Source of the DNA: Hypomyces perniciosus
Lineage: Eukaryota; Ascomycota; Sordariomycetes; Hypocreales; Hypocreaceae
Length of the DNA: 64,000 bases
Direction: 5' to 3'
Assembly: GCA_008477525.1 (NCBI GenBank)
Contig: SPDT01000006.1
Span: 3,189,501-3,253,500 of the forward strand
Below the pieces are notes generated by a model that had not been told where the DNA came from, did not search any database, and saw only the letters and a program-made list of their open reading frames with translations. The position numbers were made by a program, and so were the translations under genes. Positions within the stretch are counted from its first letter, which is position 1; each line of letters starts with the position of its first letter. Below, in pieces: positions 57,601-64,000 of the stretch.

Positions 57601-57956
57601 CCAATCCCACCCCGCTTAGACCAGACCAGGCCATCTACGGCCCGGTCCAGCCCATGGTATCAAACAGATCCAGAACGCTGCGCCCACTCCAAAGAAAAGG
57701 GCACATTGCGAATGAAACGCCATCCAACTCCTCCGAAAGGATAGGGGGAAAAAAAAGAGAAAAAAGCCTTCCAAATCTTCCAAGACATTCTTGCCTCCCA
57801 AGCGCCGTTTCCGGGTGGAGAAGAAAGAAAATAAGAAGTGAATCGACACAAAATAGTAATAGGAAAAAATAGTAAGAAACTCCCACACCTCTCTTTCCAT
57901 AGTGTACGCCGGTAGTTTCATGCCGGGGCTTGCCCAGGTTTAAATGGTTGTAAGCG
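54601..57956. other. 3.4 kb intergenic region, simple repeats and a G-quadruplex motif
   Basis: No recognisable gene on either strand. It holds a C-run motif at 55710-55732 (separate entry), (CA)n around 56722-56746, (TGCC)5 at 57058-57077, and TACGAAGTA near 55385. Open frames up to 179 codons have mixed, low-complexity composition. Confidence 0.5.
55710..55732 (-). other. Strong G-quadruplex motif (four G runs on the minus strand)
   Basis: The plus strand has C runs of 6, 4, 4 and 6 separated by single T. The minus strand therefore has four G runs of at least four with one-base loops, the most stable kind of parallel quadruplex pattern. Formation in vivo is not shown by sequence. Confidence 0.8.
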
Positions 57957-58076
57957 TCATGTCGTCGACTTCAGCTCGGCCAGCGTATTAGTGCTGAAGG
58001 TTTCATAAAAGCGCGCCTCCTCTTTCATGCTTTTTTGCAGGTTCCCATAGGGAATGTACGAGTAGTAGTCGGTCAT
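57957..58076 (-). CDS. Candidate small coding exon or 39-codon ORF downstream of the hypothetical gene
   Basis: On the minus strand ATG at 58076 is directly preceded by a pyrimidine tract and CTAG, a very good 3' splice site, and stays open for 39 codons to TGA at 57957. The peptide begins MTDYYSYIPYGNLQKSMKEE and ends ELKSTT; its amino-acid make-up and G/C-rich third positions look like real coding sequence. It may be a last exon of the gene at 58259-58954 (donor GTGGAG at 58267, giving in-frame KRRK-MTDYY), an alternative C-terminus, or a small independent gene. The donor is weak, so the structure is uncertain. Confidence 0.4.
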   Translation of the reverse strand: MTDYYSYIPYGNLQKSMKEEARFYETFSTNTLAELKSTT

Positions 58077-58258
58077 CTAGACAAGAAAAGAAAAACATGC
58101 AGTGATGTTGCATCATTTGTCTGTCTGTATGCAGTTGGTGTGTTGGTAGTTAAAGAGTAGTCGGTTGTTGGTAGATGCGCCATCGATGAAAGAAAATAGT
58201 CCAATCCCATGTCATAGGTGTCGTTACGTGGCCGTCAAAACATGTCGTCATTCGTCCT

Positions 58259-58954
58259 TCACTCCACCTTCCGTCGCTTCCCTCTGGGAGCCGGATCCAT
58301 CCTGGGAGTGTAAGTGACAGTCCTCGTGACTACTTCCCGGATATGCCGTACGCTGGTGCGGGATGGCTTCTGCTTCTTCAGGTCCTGGCGAGCCTTGAGG
58401 GCGGCATCCCAATCGAACACAGAATGGATCGACCTCGCACTGAAGGGAGATCTCAGGGCTCTCGCACTCATTGGGGAGTCCAGGTTAGAGATGGCGGGGC
58501 TTGGGGGCAGCTTCAGGCTTGGGAAGCAAGCTGCACCGGTTGGAGGAGCAGACATTGGCAACGGCGCCGTGAATGGGGTTGGAGGAATAGCAGTTGCTGA
58601 CGCTGGCGAAGAGGGTTTGCTGCTGCTGGCACTCGAAGTGGTGGGAGAAGGGCGTTCATCTGTAGGAGAGCGATCGGACTTGTCACTGACAGCGGACGTT
58701 GGCACAGAGTTGGGAGTAGATTCGCCCGAGGCCAAAGCCGGAGAGTTGAGTGACATGGCTTTGGAGAGGAAATCGGTATAGGCCAATGGCGGGCTGATGG
58801 GCGTCTTGATGAAGGAGGGATCAGGTTTAAAAGCGAATAATGCCGACCTGGGAGTAGCCGTGTTGGCAGAGACAGAGGCAGAGGAGATCTCGGAAGGGAA
58901 TGTGCTCGTCACGGGAGTGGAGAGCTTCCCCAGCTTTGGCTTAGCAGTAGGCAT
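58259..58954 (-). CDS. Conserved fungal hypothetical protein, Pro/Ser-rich
   Basis: The ATG at 58954 opens a 231-aa protein starting MPTAKPKLGKLSTPV. It is rich in Ser, Pro and Thr, with segments such as TPRSALFAFKPDPSFIKTPISPPLAYTDFL, SPMSARALRSPFSARSIHSVFDWD and the tail VTRTVTYTPRMDPAPRGKRRKVE, which contains a probable nuclear localisation signal. The family looks familiar from other filamentous fungi but I know no function. Many SP/TP sites suggest phosphorylation. No fold, membrane segment or signal peptide is visible. The stop at 58259 may be bypassed by splicing to the small exon at 57957-58076. The upstream region on this strand has long CT-rich tracts (59550-59690) typical of a fungal promoter. 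Confidence 0.65.
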   Translation of the reverse strand: MPTAKPKLGKLSTPVTSTFPSEISSASVSANTATPRSALFAFKPDPSFIKTPISPPLAYTDFLSKAMSLNSPALASGESTPNSVPTSAVSDKSDRSPTDERPSPTTSSASSSKPSSPASATAIPPTPFTAPLPMSAPPTGAACFPSLKLPPSPAISNLDSPMSARALRSPFSARSIHSVFDWDAALKARQDLKKQKPSRTSVRHIREVVTRTVTYTPRMDPAPRGKRRKVE

Positions 58955-61900
58955 GGCGGTGGTATAGTTGAGTTGAGTTGAGATGAGATGAGATGAGATG
59001 GTGGTGTTTGGTGTGTTGTATAGATGCAAGCCAGGCGGGCCAGGTGGAAGCGGTTAAGAGAGATGACCTGGGGCTTGAGCGAGCCTTGAGGCTTTGGAGC
59101 TTGAACAGATGCGCCTACAAGTGAAGTCGTCAACGCCAGAGAGTGACGAGATGAGGTCAGAAAGAATCTGGCGGGGGGAAAGAAGGCAGGCCGGTGATTA
59201 TATTGTTGGAGGCTTTGGCTCTGGCAGGAGAAAAAGGTGGACTGGATGGGTGTGGGCGTATATGTAAGGGCGGGTGTGTGCCTCGTGGGTGTGTGAGTGA
59301 GTGTGTCAGAGGCCCAGCGAGGGGTTTGGCGGCAAAGGCGAGACAAGGCAAGGCTCTCTGCCCTCTGGTTTGGTTTGAGGAACAGGCAGTAAGGCTCAGG
59401 CAGGGGCTGTGTTTTGGATATGCGCCGGTGGACTGGGTTGGACGAGACGAATCCCTGCTTGGTGGATGAACAAGGGGATTGGATGAAAGGAGGCAGAGGG
59501 GGGGAGTCAGCGGCAGGGATATGACCAAATTGGTGGTGTTTTTTTTTTTTTTCTTTCCTTCTTCTTTTTCTTTGTTGGCTTAAAGGATGGGTTTTGAGAA
59601 GAGGAGATGGGAAGAGAAAGATAGGAAGAAGAGGAGTATAAGAAGAGAAGTGTAAGAAGAGAGAGAGTCGAGAGAGTTGGTTGTTTGGAGGAGAAATAAT
59701 GTCAAGCGCTGGACAGACAGCCTTGGGGGTGCAATACTCGTACAGGCGTTAAAGCAGCGTGTGAAATAGGGGGCGTGTGCCGGCGTCGGCAGGTGAGCTG
59801 GCCGCTGTAATTCGCTGAAACTGCGCCGCTGGAGTGGTGCCGCTAAGGATCCTTTCCCGCCGGTCTTTTAGGGGCGTTTGTCTCAGTGTACGGAGCAGAG
59901 AGCTTTCCACCTCTCACGTTTCGTCACACACCCTTCCCTTGTCACAGAGGGGACGAGACGAGACGAGTAGGCCGCTTTGGTCGCGGGGAATAAACGTGAT
60001 TCGACGGGCAGCGGATACTAGTCTGCTGATTGGCTGTGCCGCAAAGGACAAACGAGCGAACGAACGAGCTGTTGGAAGCGCGAAGACCCGACAGAGAGAG
60101 AGAGAGAGACCCGGAAGGATGGGGAAAACCGAGTTCGGGGTGTTATATCGTGCGCGATACACAATCTGGTTGGTCCGGATGGCTTTAAGTTTGTGCCGGT
60201 CGGTGATGAATGACTGCTAGCTCAAAGCCAAGAATGGACAGGGAAGGGAAGCTGTCACGATGGTGTTCTTTTCTCAACTAATGGAGTTTCGTTGGTGATG
60301 TGTGGCCTTGGTCAACAACGGTGGAGACTCGGCTCTTCTTTGATTGACAGAGACAAACCGGTGAAATATGCACGATTGCTCGCTCGCTCTCAGCTGAAAG
60401 AAAGAAAGAAAGAAAGAAAGAAAGGCGAAGCCGTATTGGGTGCTTGGGATGGTGGTGGATGACGTTTCTGACGTCTGTGTAAGAACCAATGGCAGAGCAG
60501 GAAACAGGTGATGGACGGCCGAGGACGAGCCCAAATAGGCAATTAATGATCAAAGGAAGAAAGAAACTTTTTTTATGCCACGAACACGCGGGCGTCTAAC
60601 CGTTCAACGGCTTTCGGAGTGGCTGTGGCTCTTGTTGTTGATGAAGATGAAGATGGAGATGTTGATCAATGATGCGGGAAGAAAGGGAAGAAAGGGAAGA
60701 AAGGGAGGCAGACGACAAGCCTTTTTATCTACAATCGCTATGTGTCTTAATTTAATCGACATCGATCAATCGAAAAGGCACTGTAACATCGTGAGTTTGG
60801 TTTTTTGGTCTTCTGCATCAAGCCACCCCCAGCTCTCCAGGACGTGCCCTGCATTCAATTCGCTTCGCCAGCGCTTCCAGAGCCTCTACTCAGGTAGTTA
60901 TCCCTCCCATTCCAATCATTTGCCATCCACCAGCCCGATTTCTTGGGCCTCGATCGAACCTTGATTTCTTCACTGCGCGCGCGGCTGCACAACAAGCAAG
61001 CCCCTGCCATTCAATCGTCTCACGCAGGCCCTGCTATGCTTCGTTTCAAACTCTGTTCAGCATCTCGGTGCCACTTCCGGCCCCGGCCCTCTCTTCAAGC
61101 TCCGGCAGACATGGGCGCTTGCTATGCTTCAATGAGACCCTAAAGCATTTTCAACTATTACTCCGTACGGGACTAGGCCTGGCGCGTGAATATTCAAACC
61201 TATGCTTCATCTCGCCAGCCACTGGATGGCAAGCAATCAATCTCACAGTGCCAGCGCGCTTGCTGAAGGGACAACCACGGCTCTCGAGTCAGCTCTTCTT
61301 CCTCCTCATCCTGTATGTCTTGTTATCCTGTACGTCCTGTATGCATGGCATTCGCGCTTGAGCAGCCGTCGGACATCCAAACATTTCGAGCAAAATGTCC
61401 GCGTGTACGTATGGTCTGGTAGCCGGACTTGTTTGTTGGCAGCTTGTCGTTGGACAGCCAGGCTTCAATTCCATCCAAACACAAGCAAACTTTCCATTTT
61501 CATCTGCAAGACCCTGGTCTAAGCGCCGTTTCACAGCTTCATATCATACATACATACGAAGTACATCGAGGAAATATGTACGCCTCCAAAGGACGGCTAG
61601 CGTTTGGATCCCACCCTCAAGCGCAGACACCACACCACACCTTTTGCCGCCCAGACGGCCAGGCCAGCCCATCTGGTCTTCAGGCAGACAATGCACGATT
61701 GCCTTGCTTGTCGAACCGAAAGACGAAATTTCGTTTTTTTTTTCGCCTCTCGCGGAGACGCATCGGCCAAATTTCAGTGGCTCTTCACGGCGTTCCCTAT
61801 TGCATACTCGTGCAGCTGCAGTTGGTTCGCTTGGTGGTTTAATGCTAGTCATAACTCAACCCACAAGTCTTCCCTCTTTGGGCAGAAATGCTGTTGGTTC

Positions 61901-63829
61901 TCTCGCGAAACACGAGTGCTTGCAGCCAACAGCATAAATACAGCCACCGGAAATCACCGGAAATCATCAGCAGCATCACCATCTTACCGAGAGGCTGGAT
62001 CCGAGGGTGGATCTCTCAACAGAGCTCTTCGTATAATTCCTGTATCAGCAGCACATGCCGGTAAGGCATATATGCATTGTCTCGGCGTCATTGGTTGTAC
62101 GAGCACTTTGTGGGCAGCATCGGGCTGTCCGACCTCAAAAATGACACATGCATTCGCCGGCTGCAGCCCTCGGTCCATATTGTTGAAAATCCCACCCATC
62201 ATCTCATCTCGTGGAGCGGGCATCGTTTCCATTCGTTTAGCAGAGCCTCACTGCCCTCCCCCCTTCGCTCTGTTCGTCCTCTCACCGACGGCCACGATGG
62301 CACGATAATGCCTGTTACAGTCTAGACAACCTGGCGCGTCTATTAGACTGCTGGGCAATGCAGCTTCGAGTGTGGGGCGACGCTTTACCCGTCAAATCCG
62401 TCGTTTATTGAGCCTCAGTCGTGGTTTCGGTGTTGGTAAGCTTGGGATGTTGGTTCAAGGATCTCTTCCTCGGAACAAAAGACGCTAGTAAAGTCTCAAG
62501 AACTCGAGACATTGCTTTGCCCGCAGTGTTGTCGGTGAACATAGTATCCCCGAAACCTCCAAGTAGGTCCTCCTCGAGACTTGGCGGTATTTGAGTTTGA
62601 ATAGACATTCTTAGTGTTGTACTTCGTAGACAAGTAAGACCGAGGTTGAGGGGTTGAGTAGCACAGCCCTTGCTCGACGGACACGTCCAGAGCCATATCC
62701 CTGTCCTCCCACTGATGGTATGCTTCCCGGATGCATATCCTATTAATATTGGATGACTAGTTGTCGCCGAGTGTCTGACCAAGCGCATGCATGAGGCTCA
62801 ATCCCTTGGCCCCTAGCCAAGTTGCCCGGTTTAGGCGACGATGGTGGTCTTCGACCCAACAGCAAACATGTTGATGTGTCGGGTCCGCAAAGCAGAGTCA
62901 GTCACGTAGCTGATAGGCATCGATGCTTGGTTGATTGACACACACCACACTTGTGTATATATCTTATATCTTCCCTTGCCCCCTTACCCCCTTACCATGC
63001 AAGACTCGGCAGCCAATGGGGAAGAAGGCTCACATATCAATATCAATATCGATGGGGGGCACAAACTAAGCGAGGAGAAAAGTTTGCTGTGGGTGGATCT
63101 CACGGAAATCAGCAGTGTCGACCCTGCAACTGATCAAGTAGGGACGACAAATATGGTATGTGTGTCATCTACGGGGATACTTCCTACTCTCACGCAACTC
63201 TGTCGACTCGGTGTTGAAACCAACAACCCCTTTCTTGTTCTCTCCAACCGGTCACATCGGCTCGGCGTTCGAGTATTGGGGGTGCGTATAAAGATGACTC
63301 CCATTGAACAGCCTCGGCGTTAAGTCGCAGAATCATGCGCTGTATTGGTATGCTCAAGAATAAACATCTCTCTGTTGTTAGTAGTGAACGCATGTCCAAC
63401 TCCCACACCCTCATTTGTTGGAAAGTTCAACTCTGTTTTCTCAAAGTATCCAAGTAACTCTACTTGTAAACACTGTCCTTGGATGCCAGAGATGCCCTGA
63501 AGCAATGGGCGATGGCTTCTTGTGGCGGTTCTCACCGCTTCTTGCAACAAGCCGTCGAGTCATTATGGTTCAGTGAGGTTTTGAAGGATTCTAAAATCTC
63601 ATTGGAAATGGTATGATGGATTTGCGGCTACATCTTATGTGACGATTTCATGTGGACATCGGGACTGAATCAAGCCCCCTTTCCGGCCGTACGACTGATG
63701 TGCTGAGATGAATTGAAGAATCCGAACGTCGAATACATCAGCAATTTTATCTAGGGGTTTTGTTAGCTAACAGCACAATAGAGATACTTTTTCTGCTCTT
63801 TTATTCGCACCGAGACGAGCTAGTTTTCA
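58955..63829. other. 4.9 kb region without a recognisable gene
   Basis: The left part (58955 to about 59700) is probably leader and promoter of the hypothetical gene, with (AGATG)4 near 58978-59000 and CT-rich minus-strand tracts. Further right are (GA)n near 60098, (GAAA)n at 60399-60424, a (GAAGAAAGG)3 tandem near 60680-60705, and TACTCCGTA, TACGAAGTA and TACTTCGTA motifs near 61160, 61555 and 62620. A 234-codon frame (61604-62308) lacks an ATG at its beginning and does not resemble a protein I know. Confidence 0.45.
60399..60424. repeat. (GAAA)n microsatellite
   Basis: Six perfect GAAA units on the plus strand, non-coding. Confidence 0.9.
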
Positions 63830-64000
63830 TGTCGAAGTTGAAAGAAGAGCTCAACCGAGTCCACGATGCCACATTCACCCTGGCCTGCCTCGCTTCTTCC
63901 CTCCCAAGCCCCGATAACTTTGGCAGAAAAGAAGTATCCGACACTTTAATTTGGCAGTTGCTGTGGTCGTATTGCCCAACCAGGTGTCACCCTGTTGTAA
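63830..64000 (+). CDS. Possible start of a gene running off the right edge
   Basis: ATG at 63830 opens a frame (MSKLKEELNRVHDATF and onward) that is still open 57 codons later at the window end. The preceding sequence is AT-rich. Composition is protein-like but I do not recognise it, and 57 open codons can arise by chance. Low confidence. Confidence 0.25.

Noticed and set aside
58955..59029. Longer N-terminus for the hypothetical protein from 59029
   Set aside because: That codon is TTG; the first ATG in frame is at 58954.
61604..62308. 234-codon plus-strand open frame near the right end
   Set aside because: Begins with TTG rather than ATG, overlaps two other long frames, and shows no known motif.
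62405..62788. 127-codon minus-strand frame with a protein-like end
   Set aside because: The part from an internal Met has plausible composition, but no splice partner or family could be named.

Overview
This window is nuclear DNA of a filamentous ascomycete (Pezizomycotina). Sordariomycetes, and probably Hypocreales, is my best guess from the protein families, but I could not test it. The evidence is short GT-AG introns (about 49 to 112 nt, often with CTAAC/CTGAC branch sites), eukaryote-only genes (U2AF65, SF3B1, LSm2, UTP12, ARPC2, COMPASS Sdc1) and fungus-only ones (Rax2, FlbC, manganese lipoxygenase, Lcl3). I joined most gene models by hand from exon ends, splice sites and reading-frame continuity. 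Several genes have first coding exons of only 7 to 28 nt.

Layout. 1-16.5 kb is gene-dense: a Ste20-type kinase fragment (-), a DUF7053-type protein (-), the cross-link repair nuclease SNM1/PSO2 (+), LSm2 (-), a secreted manganese lipoxygenase (-), a solo LTR, UTP12 (-), Arp2/3 subunit 2 (+) and the Lcl3 nuclease (+). Rax2 (+, 18.9-22.6 kb) follows a 2.3 kb spacer. From 22.6 to 39.0 kb I see only one protein gene, the FlbC-like conidiation regulator (-, 28.6-29.8 kb), with about 6 kb of gene-free DNA downstream and about 9 kb upstream. The upstream part is full of short palindromic TACGGAGTA / TACGAAGTA motifs and ends at an intron-bearing tRNA-Thr(AGT). 39.8-54.6 kb is again housekeeping: SF3B1 (-), OGG1 (-), U2AF65 (+), a decayed MULE transposase, RPS13 (+), the COMPASS subunit Sdc1 (-) and the FAN1 nuclease (+). 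The last 9.4 kb is sparse. It holds one conserved hypothetical (-) with a likely extra small exon, a strong G-quadruplex motif and simple repeats.

Themes. Three genes serve the spliceosome (LSm2 in U6; SF3B1 and U2AF65 at the branch site, only one gene apart). Three serve DNA repair (SNM1 and FAN1 for interstrand cross-links, OGG1 for 8-oxoguanine). The SNM1 and FAN1 promoters both carry ACGCGAA-type boxes, and TCACGTG boxes lie upstream of LSm2, UTP12, RPS13 and SNM1. I found no secondary-metabolite cluster and no complete transposon. The strongest unexplained signal is the dispersed TACGGAGTA palindrome family packed around the developmental regulator.
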